A DNA stretch of 64,000 bases from Lampris incognitus (lineage: Eukaryota > Chordata > Actinopteri > Lampriformes > Lampridae), in NCBI RefSeq assembly GCF_029633865.1, contig NC_079217.1, positions 32,809,090 to 32,873,089 on the forward strand, in the 5' to 3' direction. A program made the translations under genes and the position numbers. Below are positions 1 through 12,250 of this stretch, one piece after another (the stretch's first letter is position 1; each line of letters opens with the position of its first letter). The notes beneath the pieces were generated by a model, which worked only from the letters and a program-made list of their open reading frames with translations, searched no databases and was not told where the DNA came from.

Positions 1-824
1 CAGACATACGAATGACCATCTGAGCTGGTGTTGGGCGATGGTGGCAGTGATAGCGGGAATGTTAGCCTCCTCCAGGATGCTGGTGTTGGTGCATCTATCT
101 TCCCAGGTGATCTTGAGGATTTTTCGGAGGCACCTCTGGTGATGTGCCTCTAGTGCCTTCAGGTGCCTGCTGTATGTGGTCCAGGATTCTAATCCATACA
201 GTAGGGTGGGCAACGCTAACACTCTGTAGACCAGAATTTTCGTCCTGGCCTCGAGGTCACGGTTTTCAAAGACCCTTTCTCTCAGCCTTGAGATACTCCA
301 CTGGCATAACTGAGGCAGTGGTGTATTTCCTCACCAATTTTAGCTTTGGAGGATATAAGGCTTCCGAGATACATAAAGTGGTCCACATTTTCCAGTCTGG
401 TTTTGTCAACAGAGATAGTTGGGGGTGGAATAGGGTTATTTGTGTTGGGTGGTGGCTGGTAGAGGATCTGGGTCTTTTTTATGTTAAGGGCCAGACCAAG
501 CTGCTTGTATGCCTTGGCAAAAGCATCCATAATGCACTGTAAGTCCTCTTCTGAATGGGCCACGAGGGCAATGTCATCAGCATACTGCAGCTCCATGATG
601 GATATGGTGGTGGTGCTGCTTTTAGCCCTGAGTCCGTTGATGTTCAGGAGTTGTCCGTTGGTTCTGTACATGATTCTGACTCCTTGAGACAGGCATTTAC
701 CCGTAAGATGGAGAATAGCAGAAATGGAGAACAGGGTAGGAGCAATGACACAGCCCTGCTTTACTCCAGTGTGAACCATGAAGGGTTCCATTTCATCACC
801 ACTGAGTACTATGGCTGACATATT
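1..824 (-). mobile_element. LINE, RT C-terminal part (left half of a split copy)
   Basis: On the minus strand this encodes the C-terminal half of a non-LTR retrotransposon reverse transcriptase. Visible motifs are VKQGCVIAPTLFS (RT fingers/palm) around 770-730 and the catalytic YADD box in LQYADDIALVAHSEEDL around 590-550. A conserved AYKQLGLALNIKKTQ segment follows, and then a decayed thumb and C-terminus reach the window edge. The reading frame joins that of 7618-8304 once the intervening 6.8-kb transposon is removed: the upstream half ends ...LRLLHDN and this half resumes MSAIVLS. Several frame breaks (around 282 and beyond) show the copy is dead. The companion half has an AP-type endonuclease; I do not commit to a clade. 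Confidence 0.85.
822..824. repeat. 3-bp target-site duplication ATT (left)
   Basis: ATT at 822-824 matches ATT at 7618-7620. Excising 825-7617 plus one ATT restores a continuous LINE reading frame, so the LINE gives the empty-site reference. Confidence 0.8.
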
Positions 825-1402
825 TAGTCCATGGGCCAGAGCCCAAAATTTCCTATTTCGGTACACTCAAGGTGGCAAAACTTACTTATAATTTTTGAAA
901 GGATCCATGTCTGTAGATGATAATTTGGTATGATAACCATTCCTGAGTGGCAGCTGTATCACAGTTATCAGCTCATGAAGTTAACCACCCGCTAAACTAA
1001 ATTGCATTTTAGACGCTGGTGCATATCCTGGTTTAGCCTCATGGTCAGGACATTTTTCAATGTTCTATAATATTGTCTTTGGTATCATTTTAAAGGGGAC
1101 CTTCTTAGCTTTCATTCAAGCCCTGTTGTGGATATTTCTCACAAATATAGAGGTCACTTGAGCTCTTCAACCCGCCAATAACACACATCTTTCTGCAATG
1201 TTCGCCTAAACTATATACTTTCTTTTAGCCCTGTGGCATCTAGGAATATCAGGGACACAAAACACAAAAACTGGAATACTCACAGGACTGTAAAGATTCA
1301 GGAAATGTATAATATACCCATACTATTTCATTGTGTGAGGTGATTGTGAACCTTAAATTAGAAGGGCGTTATTACTAAGAAACTAACTAGACCAAAGCCA
1401 GT
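825..1402 (+). repeat. Left terminal inverted repeat
   Basis: This pairs with 7066-7617 at high identity with a few indels. The largest difference is near 840-855, where the left arm has extra bases. Landmarks shared by both arms include ATGATAACCATTCCTGAGTG, AGTTAACCACCCGCTAAAC and the inner end ACTAGACCAAAGCCAGTTAG. Confidence 0.85.
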
Positions 1403-1530
1403 TAGTCCATGGGTCAGACCAGATATCGATATCACCCAAGGTGACACAACTTCACTGGTGCCATTTTATTTGGTACACTAACAGAAGTAAAATAATACAT
1501 GATAACCTTTCCAAATGAGCAGCTATTTCA
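1403..1530 (+). repeat. Degenerate second copy of the element's terminus
   Basis: Directly after the left TIR the sequence restarts with TAGTCCATGGGTCAGACC. It then resembles the outer TIR in order: a CACCCAAGGTGACACAACTT segment, a TTTGGTACACTA segment, and TGATAACCTTTCC followed by GAGCAGCT. It is a diverged direct repeat of about 130 bp with no counterpart inside the right TIR. Confidence 0.6.
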
Positions 1531-2082
1531 TTTTTCTTTCAGGAAACCTGTTTCTGTGCCTCTCACGATTGTGTATTTGCCCAGATTTTTACAAATATAG
1601 CATTTCAACACCCCTGGTACTGATTAGCCTAGCTTAAACTCTGGGACAGTTCTTAGTTGGCCAACAACCAAGGATAACCAGTACTGTGTACTTCCATTCA
1701 TTGTGCTAAGCTAGGCTAACGTGCAGCCAGATAGCTTTCTACTAAACACATATACAGGAAACTGGTATCTATCTTCTTGTCTCACTCTGGAGAAGATTGT
1801 AAGCTAATTTCCCATAATGTTAGCATGTTCTTTTAATGTATATGTTAATATGATTAGTTAAAGTGGCTACGAGGAACATTCATCTTGTGTTGATTTTAGC
1901 GGCCTCATGTGGACAAAATACAGCTGTTGCATAGCAACTAGGTAATGTATCTATTTGTGGCTATGTAAGATAAATAATGGTAATATGACGCTGGTGAAGC
2001 AAAGTAAACTTTGTTTTAGTAGTGTTCATACACCTAAGTTACATGTATTTGTTTGTATGTGGCAGGTGAAAACTGAGTGAAT

Positions 2083-5000
2083 ATGGCCACTGGTGAACAA
2101 GCAAGTTTTTACCCAATACCAAAGCGCCCACGGGTGGAGTGCATTATCCACTGTTCTGATGATACAGATAAGCTGGTTTCACTACAAAGTGTCGACTCAT
2201 GGAGAACTCTGCTCAGGGCAGCTCAGATACGAAATCATGCACCAGTTTTGAAACTGGCAAAAGACATTCCTGAGGGACAGATTCCAGCAATCTACTACCA
2301 CAGAAAGTGTCGCAGTATCTTCACTATGAAGCAAATTCTTGATGGCCTCCTTGCAAAAGAAAAGAAAAGTTGTGTCTCTGCTGAAGAGAAACAATCTAAG
2401 AGAGTAGCTCGACATGCTCCAAGTACATCTAGGACTTATGATGCAGAGTGCATATTTTGTCAGAAAAACAGCAAATATTCCAAGAGACAGAATACGAGAG
2501 AAGTACTGGTGCAGTGTCGAGAACTGCGAGCTGATGCAAAGATCAGGAGTGCAGCCACAAAGAAAAGCGACAGCAGAATCCTTGCCATTGTGAGTAGAGA
2601 CCTTGTAGCAGCTGAAGGGCACTACCACAGGTCATGCTATAGACTTTACACCAAAGAAGAGGTTTCCAAAGGAGAGGTTGCCAGCAATGAAGATGATGAT
2701 GCTGCAGCCCAGTATGAAGCTGCTGTGAATAAGGCATACAATGAGCTGTTCCTCTTCATCAGGATGGAGATTTTTGGCAATCCTCAAGTGATGACAATGA
2801 CTGATCTCTCTTCTAGACTGGTAGCTTCAATGAACTCCCAAGGCATTGCCCAAGTCAAGGAATCAACCAAGAAGCACATAAGGCGAAACCTGGAGAGTGA
2901 GTTTGCTGGAGCCTTGCAGATATTCCCTGATGAGAAAGGAAAATTCCTCCTCTATCCCAATAACTTGTCCATGAGGGAACTTGCCAAAGAAAATCAGTCT
3001 CTCAAAAGGGAGCTGCAGACCCTGAAAAGTGTCAGTGCACAAGATGTTATAGCCAAAGCAGCCATCAAATTGAGAGCAGACATTAAAAGTCAAGATGTTC
3101 CTCAAACCTGGCCGCCTGAAGTCAAACCAGAAGCAGAATGTCCTAGCATTCCAGAGTCGCTCATTATCTTCCTGTACTCTCTACTCAAAGGCTCAAATGA
3201 TCCTGATCATGCATCCCAGAGAGTGCAGTGCCTTCTGCAGTCATTTGGCCATGACATAGTATATGCAGTGACATGTGGAAATACCAAGCCTTCCAAGCAC
3301 ATTGTTCTGCCATTCAGTGTCAAATCGTTGACAGGAAATGTAGAGTTGATAAAAATCCTCAACCGACTTGGTCACAGTGTGTCCTATTCACAGATGGAAG
3401 AGATCAACACTGCCCTGTGTCTCCAGAAACTCTCATCATCAGGGAGTGGCATTGCCCTTCCAGCTAACATCCATCCTGGCATATTCACAACTTTAGCCTG
3501 GGACAATATCGACCGTCTTGAAGAAACTGTCAGTGGTGAGGGAACATCTCACAGAGTCAATGGGATTGCTGTGCAAGCAAAGCCAGTCAACCCACTTCCT
3601 GTCCAACCCATGCCCACTGTTCCCAAAACAAAGAAGAGAAGCATTGATGGACCCCCACCAATGTTACCAACTTACAATGCTGGACAACGGGTAGGGCCAC
3701 CACAAAGCAAAAAGTCAGATGCCGATACTGCAGCCAATACTAAGCTTGCCAGAGAGAAAAACCTTCTTTGGGTCCTAGCACGCATGTCACAACAAGAAGA
3801 ACAGTCAGTCAGCAGCTGGACAGGCTTCAACATCCTGACTCGAGGAGAGATGACGGTCATCCCCGACAATATAGGCTATCTGCCAACCATCAATGCTCCA
3901 GCGACACAAATGTCTACTGTCAACGAGGTGCTTAACCAGTCACTGAGCATCATGCAGTGCTTAGGCCTGAGGAAGATTGTCTGTGTCTTTGACCAAGCCC
4001 TGTATGCGAAGGCTGTCGAGATCACATGGAAACACCATGACAAGTTCCATGATATCATCGTTAGGCTTGGGGTATTCCACACCATCTGCACACTGCTGGC
4101 AATAATAGGAAAGCGTTTCCAAGAGGCTGGACTCGAAGACCTCTGCATTGAGTCTGGCATGATTGCAGAAGGCTCAATTGCTGGTGTTATGGATGGCCGC
4201 AAGTACAACAGGGCAGTGCGACTACACAAGCTCCTGTATGAGGCTCTCATGCGACTGACCTTGAATGGTTTCCTGTCCTGGTTGGAAGAAACTCACAGGA
4301 ATGACATGGTTCACCTGAATGAGACACTGAAGACCATTGACAGCCTTGGGAAAGAAGTCTCACAACATGCTTTGAAGGAGGTCCTCGAGAACAGCTCTTG
4401 TACACGCATCATGGATCTATTTGAAGTCTACCGTGAGTTCCTTAGAGGTGGAAACGGCAGCCTCTCGAACTTCTGGATGTCCTATTTGGACATGGTTGAA
4501 ATCTTGTTGGGGCTCATCCGAGCATCCAGAGAGGGAGACTGGATGCTACACTTGGCTAGCATTCGAGCAATGATCCCATGGTGCTTTGCTTATGACAGGA
4601 TGAATTATGCACGCTACCTCCCCTACTACTACGCCCAGATGTCTGAGCTGCCCATCACACACCCAGATGTGTACACAGAATTCATGGAAGGAGGCTTCTC
4701 AGTCCAACTGGGCTCCACCAATCCCTTTGGCCGAATCCCTGTTGACCAAGCTATAGAAGAAACGGTGAACAAAGACACCCAAACACCTGGAGGGACAAAG
4801 GGATTCAGCTTGAAGCCAGGAGCTGTGACCAAATATTATCTCACAGCTGAGTATAGAAGCATGTACCTCAGGCAGCTGAGAGACCTGACAGGTCAAGGCA
4901 GGGGCAAATGGTCTCATCCAGATCTACAGAGTCCAAGGATCAAGAGAGATGAAGCAGATGTCCAGTCTCTCATGGACCTTATGGAGAATAACTGGCTCAA

Positions 5001-6758
5001 TCCTATGTCCCCTGATGAGATTGATTTGGTTAGCCACTCCACTGGCAACATGGCTCCACCTGATGTGACCATAGATCTCTTGAGAGCTCTTGAGAAAGGA
5101 GAAAAGGCCTACCAAGCATTCCAGCAAACAAGGTTAGATGCAGACCCACCACCTGTGAAATTCCACGACAAGATGACCAAGCAAAGTCTGAAAACATTCT
5201 CCAATGTCAGCACAAAACAAGCTCATGGAAAGAAAGCACAGGATGTGGTTCTGAAGGCAGATAGAAACCTTTTCAGTCACATGATCCTGGTGGCTGAAAG
5301 CAGGAAGGTGAATCTGAAGGATGTCCTTGCCTACCCATTGGGCCCACTACCATGGGCCCTGGCAAATGCTGATGGGTCCTTACGAAAAACAAACAAGGCT
5401 GCACTTGCCAGAGAGCTTGAAAAGAATGTATCTCCTGCAGAAGACATCCCAATCCCATCTACTTCCATCATTGATGGGATGAGCCTGGTCCAAAAAATGA
5501 ATGGCAACAACAAAACCTTTGCACAGGTGGCAGAGTCAGCCTTGACCCAGGTCCTCCATGAGGGAGCACAGAGTGGGAGGATTGATGTTGTTTTTGATGT
5601 CTATCACCAGACTTCGATCAAAGATGCTGAACGACTGAACCGAGGTGGAGACATCACTCTCCAGTACAAGAATCTTGCAGGGGGACACCACGTCCAGCAG
5701 TGGAGAAAATTTCTGTGCAGTTCCTCCAACAAGACCAGTCTCATCAAGTTTCTGGTGGAAGAGTGGAAACTCCCACGATACAGAGCTATGCTGCATGGCA
5801 AGGTGTTGTACATGACCTGTGAGGAAACCTGCTACAAGTTGACAGAAGATGGGTGTGAGGAAGCAGCAGAACTGCACTCCACACATGAAGAAGCTGACAC
5901 CCGTCTGCTCCTGCATGCATTGCATGCAGCAAATGCGGGCTCAAAGTCAGTTATCATCACAGCTGAGGACACTGATGTCATGGTGCTTTGTCTTGGCTTC
6001 CAGAACGACATCACCTGTCCCATCTACCAGAAGTGTGGGACTCAGAACCGCACACGGTTTGTCGACATCACCAAACTGGCAAGTTCACTTGGAGACAGCA
6101 TCTGTGACAGCCTAATTGGCTTACATGCCTTCACAGGCTGCGACACTGTCAGTGCATTCGCTGGTCGAGGGAAGCTGAATGCCCTGAAGATAGTGAGAAA
6201 GCACACTTCCTGCCAATAGACTTTTAGTCAACTGGGACAGACATGGAATGTGAGTGATGAGCTGTTCCAGAAAATTGAGCAGTTCACCTGTCGGATGTAT
6301 GTTGCTAATAGCAGCACTGCTGAGGTGAACAAACTGCGTTACCAGCTCTTCTGCACCAAAAGGGGAGAGGTTGAGTCCAGCCAGCTGCCACCATGTAGAG
6401 ACTGTCTCTTTATGCATGTTCAATGAGCCAACTATCAGGCAGCAATATGGAAGTGCTGTCTGCAGGCTAACCCTGTGGTGCCAAGCCCTACTGAGTATGG
6501 ATGGACAGACGATGAAGGCAAGCTGGCCATTTACTGGATGCGCTCCCCACCTGCACCAGATGTGGTCTTGGAAATGCTAACATGCAAGTGTGTGCATTCA
6601 TGCAAAATGCCAAGCGCATGTGCCTGTCAAATGGACTTCCATGCACAGACATGTGCAGGTTACAGACCTGCAGTAACCAAAAACAGCAGGATGGTCCAGA
6701 ACTGGACTTTGAACTTGGGGAGTCAGATGATGAGAGAAACGAGCAGTTTGATGAATGA
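2083..6758 (+). pseudogene. Large transposase-like protein with XPG/FEN1-like C-terminus, interrupted
   Basis: The frame is open from ATG 2083 for 1378 codons to TAG at 6217-6219; a GTG lies in frame at 2077. Two Cys/His modules sit N-terminally: residues 20-24 with a HRKC near 75, and C123/C126 with HYHRSC at 180-185. A leucine-rich stretch lies near 310. The middle has FDQALY, RLGVFHT and AYDRMNYARYLPYY segments typical of this widespread uncharacterised family. The C-terminus aligns by eye with the FEN1/XPG I-region: EEAD (1269-1272), AEDTD (1294-1298), FTGCDT (1350-1355), then GRGKLNALKIV. Conserved sequence continues in frame past the TAG (LPPCRDC, ANYQAAIWK), with a TGA at 6424-6426 probably from CGA. 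A one-base shift near 6630 leads to a Cys-rich tail ending at 6758. DNA cleavage during transposition is inferred. Confidence 0.75.
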
Positions 6759-7065
6759 CAGTGTGATGATTCTGATGGTATTACTGTGGTAGTAGTCTAT
6801 TGATGCACAGGATGTTGATTCTGGACTTGGTTACCCAGAGCTTGATAACAATAATGTAACCATATTCACATATACCCATTACCCTACCCATTACCATTAC
6901 ATATACCCACTAATGATATGGGATTACATGTATCATTGACTAAGTATATGTAAAAATCAATGTTGTTTAAAATATTAAAATAGTTCATTACCTCACTATG
7001 GTATTCCTTTTTATCATGTATTTTGATTGTGTATTTAAACAAATGTATAGAGACCAGTTTGTGAC

Positions 7066-7617
7066 CTAACTGGCTTTGGTCTAGTTCTCAGAAATTTAAG
7101 GCTTACAATCACCTCACACAATGAAATAGTATGGGTATATTATACATTTCCTGAATCTTTACAGTCCTGTGAGTATTCCAGTTTTTGTGTTTTGTGTCCC
7201 TGATATTCCTAGATGCCACAGGGCTAAAAGAAAGTATATAGTTTAGGCGAAAATTGCAGAAAGATGTGTGTTATTGACGGGTTGAAGAGCTCAAGTGACC
7301 TCTATATTTATGAGAAATATCCACAACAGGGCTTGAATGAAAGCTAAGAAGGTCCCCTTTAAAATGATACCAAAGACAATATTATAGAACATTGAAAAAT
7401 GTCCTGACCATGAGGCTAAACCAGGATATGCACCAGTGTCTAAAATGCAATTTAGTTTAGCGGGTGGTTAACTTCATGAGCTGATAACTGTGATACAGCT
7501 GCCACTCAGGAATGGTTATCATACCAAAATATCATCTACAGACATGGATCCTTTCAAAAATTCTAAGTAAGTTTTGCCACCTTGAGTGTACCGAAATATC
7601 GTCTGGCCCATGGACTA
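7066..7617 (-). repeat. Right terminal inverted repeat
   Basis: Reverse complement of 825-1402. It ends TGGCCCATGGACTA, followed by the ATT duplication at 7618-7620. The 6759-7065 stretch between the coding remnant and the TIR is AT-rich, has short CATATACCCATTAC repeats, and shows no gene. Confidence 0.85.
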
Positions 7618-9620
7618 ATTGTCATGCAGTAGTCTCAGTATCCAGATGTATTTGTCCGGGCAGCCAATTTTTGCCAGAACCAGCCAGAGTACGTGACAGT
7701 TCACAGAGTCAAAGGCTTTGGTGAGTTCTATGAAGACCATGTATAGTGGCTGATTTTGTTCCCAGCATTTTTCTTGTAGTTGGCGAGCAATGAAAATCAC
7801 GTCCATGGTACCTCTATTTGGGAGAAATCCACTCTGAAACTCAAGGAGAATGTTTTCTGACAGAGGAAGGAGTCTATTAGCCAAAACCCGAGCGAGAGTT
7901 TTCCCAGTGGTGGACAGGAGGGAAATGTCACGGTAATTTCCGTAGTCTGCCTTGTCTCCCTTCTTAAAGATGGAGACAATGAGGGCATCCCTAAATTGTG
8001 CAGGGATTTCCTCCTTTTCCCATATTGTTAGGAGCAGGCCGTGGGTGTGACTAAGGAGAACTGGCCCACCATCCTTCAGGATTTCTGCTGGGATGCAGTC
8101 AGGTCCAGCGGCCTTGTTGTTCTTCATCTTCCTTATGACATCCTGCACCTCATTCCGACTGAGTGGTGCTCGCATATTCTCACTGATGGGTTGTTGAGGG
8201 AGTTGGTCAAGGGCCTCCATCTCAGGAGTGGTGTCCCTGTTCAGTAGCTCCTCATAATGCTCTTTCCATCTGTTGGTCATTGACTTATTATCTTTCAGCA
8301 GCATTAGCCCATCTTTGGAGCGAAGTGGGACTAGGCAACGGTGGCTGGGGCCATATACCGCTCTTGTGGCATCGAATAAACCTCTGGTATCTCCACAGTC
8401 AGCAAGCTACTGGATCTCCAGAGCTTTCCTTGTCCACCACTGGTTCTTCAGTTGCCTAACCCGAGATTGAACAGCTGCCTTTGCTTTGGCATGGGCTACT
8501 CTTTTAGCCTTGCAGTTGATGTCATTTTGCCAGGCAATGAAGGTTTGCTGCTTGATGTCAATGAGCTGTTGGATTTTATTGTCACTCTCATCGTACCAGT
8601 CTTGATGTTTCTGGGTTTTGTAGCCAAGGGTGCTTTTGCAGGAATCCATGGTGATAGACTTAAGCAGGTCCCAGTGTGTTTCAATATCTTCTGGGTATTG
8701 CTTGGGCAGAGCAGCGCTGAGAGTAGCCTGGAGCTGGTCTCGAAAGGTGGTGTCACCCAGCTATTCGATATTGAGCTTTGGCTGGCACTGCCTTTTTGCA
8801 CCCTTCTTTTCCACGTGAGACTGATGGACATGATGGAGTGGATGAGGCGGGGGTCTGTCCAGCAGTCATCCGCACTGGTCATCACTCTGGTGTTGAGCAC
8901 ATCATGGCGGTCTTTGGCGCGGACGACTACATAATCAATGAGGTGCCAGAGCTTAGAGTGAGGATGCATCCAGGATGTTTTGAGTTTATTATTTTGGCGG
9001 AAAAGTACCAGGCTGTATTCTGAGCACTTTGATAGCAGTAATATGCCGTTGGAGTTCGTGTTGCCACCTCCTTCCTTCCCTATTGTGCCCCTCCATAGAG
9101 TGTGGTTTCATCCCACCCTGGCATTGAAATCTCCAAGCAGGATTAGCTTGTCCTCCTTGCGGACTTTGGTTAAGATGTTGTCCAGGTCAGCATAGAAGGC
9201 CTCCTTCACTTCATCCTATGAATCAAGTGTTGGGGTGTAGGCACTAACAACAGTGACCTTTTGGCCACCTGAAAGCATCAGGCGTACGGATATTAGGCGT
9301 TCATTGATGCCAATAGGGAGTTCGGAGAGGTGGTTGATGAGGCTGTTCTTAATAGCAAAACCAAAGCCATGGATCCTTGGCTCATCAGCAGGTTTTCCTT
9401 CCCAGAAGAAAGTGTATCTGTCTTTTTCCTCCTTCAGCTGCCCTTCATTAGCCAGTCAGGTTTCAGAGAGTGCTGCAATATTGATCCGGAATCTCCTTAG
9501 CTCCCTGGCGATGATGGCAGTTCGCCCTTCGGGTCGATCACTGTGTTGATTGTCAATGAGGGTCTACACGTTCCAGGTTCCAATATAAGTTTGCTTCCAT
9601 TTATGTTTCTGACCACTTAG
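7618..9620 (-). mobile_element. LINE, AP-endonuclease and RT N-terminal part (right half)
   Basis: Read on the minus strand, an AP-type endonuclease runs from about 9600 to 8700: TWNV, RRFRINIAALSET, ISVRLML, VVSAYTP, LLGDFNA, SWMHP and LWHLIDYVVVRAKDR, ending CWTDPRLI. It carries stop codons and frame breaks. A linker follows, then the RT fingers and palm (8304-7618): NNKAAGPDCIPAEILK, FKKGDKADYGNYR, FQSGFLPNRGT and the first catalytic region ELTKAFDSVN. The frame stops at the transposon insertion (LRLLHDN) and resumes at 824. EN-RT order is typical of APE-type LINEs. Confidence 0.85.
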
Positions 9621-10471
9621 TGGTGATCCCTCTGGTTGTGGTATCCCAGACAGGAGTTGTCGAGGCAGGCTATGTTTAGGGCACCTTTTCCAGCCCCTTC
9701 CCCTACTGGGGTGAGCAGAGTGGATCCTCAGTAGGGCTACTTAGTCGTGGGTGCAACTGCCGAAAAGCTTTCTGCCTCAGCCCAATAGCTTAATGACTGA
9801 GTCAGACACCCACCGCCTGTGTGTCAGGTTGTGGCTAGGAGATGCCAGACTTCACGGTCCTGCCCCCATCACCCCTCCTGATTGCCACAGGACTTTGTCT
9901 GGGATGTTAAATGGTCTGATTCCCTTTCGGGAGGACGCCTGTACATGGACTCTTTTAATGTGGGGAGGCTGGTGAACAGGCAGCCTCCACACAGTCCTTG
10001 GCATAGAAAGGCTGGGATCCAGTGGCATGGAGACCACGACAACTGGGGGCCCTTCTTTGCTGCAGCCTTCTTCCACCTTTGCGGCCGTTGTGGTGCTCCT
10101 CACAGCCACCATCTTCCGTCCGCTCCGCCGTTGAGGACTTGGTTGCTATTAGCCCATAGCTGTTAGCTATTAGCCCACACCGGTGGGCCTGTGAGCCTTC
10201 TCTCTGGGGCCCGATGCTGCTCCGAGATCCCCTACAGTTTGGCCTGGGACTGCAAAGTACCAAGTTACCATGTGTGGCCACGAGGAGGCACTGCAGGAGT
10301 CTTGGCGGTGGAGAGGCTATGTACCTGCAGGAGGAGACTTACGCACTTGGCTCCTATTTTCACCCCCTACAAGAGGGCTAACCAGCGGCAGTAGCTGAAA
10401 GCAGAAAGTAAGCAGCATGCAGCATGCACTAACTACAAGCACTACTACTCCGATACTACTGCACTGACGCA
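9621..10471 (-). mobile_element. Probable 5' region of the same LINE
   Basis: GC-rich sequence upstream of the endonuclease on the minus strand, with no recognisable domain. A minus-strand frame at 9955-10281 begins MATHGNLVLCS and is rich in Arg, Ser and Pro. It lies where a 5' UTR or first ORF would be. The true 5' end is not seen; a CA repeat starts at 10472. Confidence 0.4.
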
Positions 10472-11000
<529 letters not shown>

Positions 11001-11039
11001 AGTAGAAGAGAGACAAGCAATATGTAGACAGGAAAGCTA

Positions 11040-11265
11040 AATGTGGCTGATGGTCTTTTAAGAGGTCTATAGGCTTGGGCCTACCTTGTTTGATGAGAAG
11101 CTCACATCGACAACCTTTCTGGGATGCAAACAGGTTAATCACCATGTCATTGAAGTCCAGTGATTTTTGGATGAAGTCCTGCTCAATAGACAGCATAACC
11201 AGGGTGTCCAGCCTATCCTGTCCCATAGGCCATAGCACTTTGGAGGAATGATTTGATCCTCCATC
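11040..11265 (-). pseudogene. hAT transposase C-terminal remnant
   Basis: The minus strand reads RLDTLVMLSIEQDFIQ, then LDFNDMVINLFASQKGCR. This is the last part of the hAT dimerisation region as found in fish ZMYM-like hAT transposases (pattern RL..L..LSIEQ...K.LDF.D.I..FAS.KA). No larger frame survives, so it is a short dead fragment. Confidence 0.6.
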
Positions 11266-11925
11266 CTAACACAAGCCTCTAATTTAAAAAGAAGAGCAGC
11301 CACATGGGAACAGACTAAAAAAAAAGCAGAAACAGTAGTTATGGAAGTACAAAGTGTGAAATATATCAAGCTTAATATTCATAGGCACTCGAGATACACT
11401 ACTTACCCTGCCATGCAATCGCAATTACCTCTCAGAACTGTCCTGTCCGCCCTGCACCGCAATCCAGGTCCGATGAGGCTTTTCGGTAACAATCCAGGAC
11501 GGCTTCACACCACAGCGAAATAAATAAATGTCGCACCCTGACATTTTGTGATGTAATGCCACCCCCACAAATCCACTGGTAAAACCTCCAGGGTCCTGTA
11601 ATTCTTCAGGTTGCAGTGCGAGTAGATCCCTGTGTGATATAGCACATCGCCAAAACATAGGCTAATAGCATTGAATAGCAACGTCGCTGCTACAGTCGAA
11701 ACTGTGCATGGAATTCACTAATTTTTGTGTTAACATTCTAAGACATACTAGTCTTTTATATCATAACATGACACTGAGCACACTAGCGTTACACTAGGCT
11801 GTTTGCATTATGTGTATGACATATTGGCGTTTGTATGTTCTTGCTGGTTTTTGCTTTACGTGTATGACATATTGGCATTTGTGAGTTGTTGCTGGTATGG
11901 TACATTGCAATAGAGAGGCAGCATA
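11266..11925. other. Intergenic with a short tandem duplication
   Basis: No gene seen. At about 11805-11900 two similar units share GTATGACATATTGGC and TTGCTGG segments. The 11426-11660 part is more GC-balanced but I cannot assign it. Confidence 0.4.
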
Positions 11926-11929
11926 ATTG

Positions 11930-12250
11930 TTTTTCACAGCAGAAGTGCATGCACTGGTCCTGTTCGCAACTAGGACCCTGCTTGAGCTGCTGATATTTAT
12001 ACACGAAAGGGAGCTCACTGAAATTCATCCAAATTTGTGGACTGTTCTCGTAATTTGCCTTACTCTTCTAGTGACCTTAGCTGAAGCCAAGAGGAGTTTT
12101 TCAAAGCTGAAGCTCATCAAATTCTACCCGAGGTCCACCATGTCATAAGAACACCTTAGAGGCCTTGCTGTCGTTAGTATTAACCGTGAAATTGCTGGGC
12201 AGATTTCCTATGATGAAGGCAAGAGGGGTCAGGGTTTAGATGGCAGCTGT
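11930..12250 (+). pseudogene. Second hAT transposase C-terminal remnant (opposite strand)
   Basis: The plus strand reads HPNLWTVLVICLTLLVTLAE, then RSFSKLKLIKFYPRSTMS, a stop at 12146-12148, then LRGLAVVSINREIA. This is the hallmark hAT C-terminal dimerisation motif (A-x-RSFSKLKLIK-x-x-x-RSTM). It differs in sequence and orientation from the 11040-11265 remnant, so it is probably a separate insertion. Confidence 0.7.

Larger units (their letters stand above)
825..7617 (+). mobile_element. 6.8-kb DNA transposon with long TIRs (Academ-like)
   Basis: The element starts TAGTCCATGGGCCAGA and ends with the reverse complement. It has terminal inverted repeats of roughly 578 bp (825-1402) and 552 bp (7066-7617), a 3-bp ATT duplication, and one long open frame on the + strand. 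It is inserted in an RT gene of a LINE. A 3-bp duplication, a very large protein with Cys/His modules and an XPG/FEN1-like nuclease signature are what I recall of the Academ superfamily. Similar uncharacterised proteins are common in fish and cnidarian genomes. The superfamily assignment is inference; boundaries and TIRs are seen directly. Two in-frame stops and one frameshift near the 3' end make this copy probably non-autonomous. Confidence 0.8.

Noticed and set aside
2077-2082. GTG at 2077 as the start of the large protein
   Set aside because: Eukaryotic initiation is far more likely at ATG 2083, six bases downstream.
2197-6423. Minus-strand frames opposite the large transposase
   Set aside because: None shows a recognised motif, while the plus-strand frame is long and conserved. 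They are shadows.
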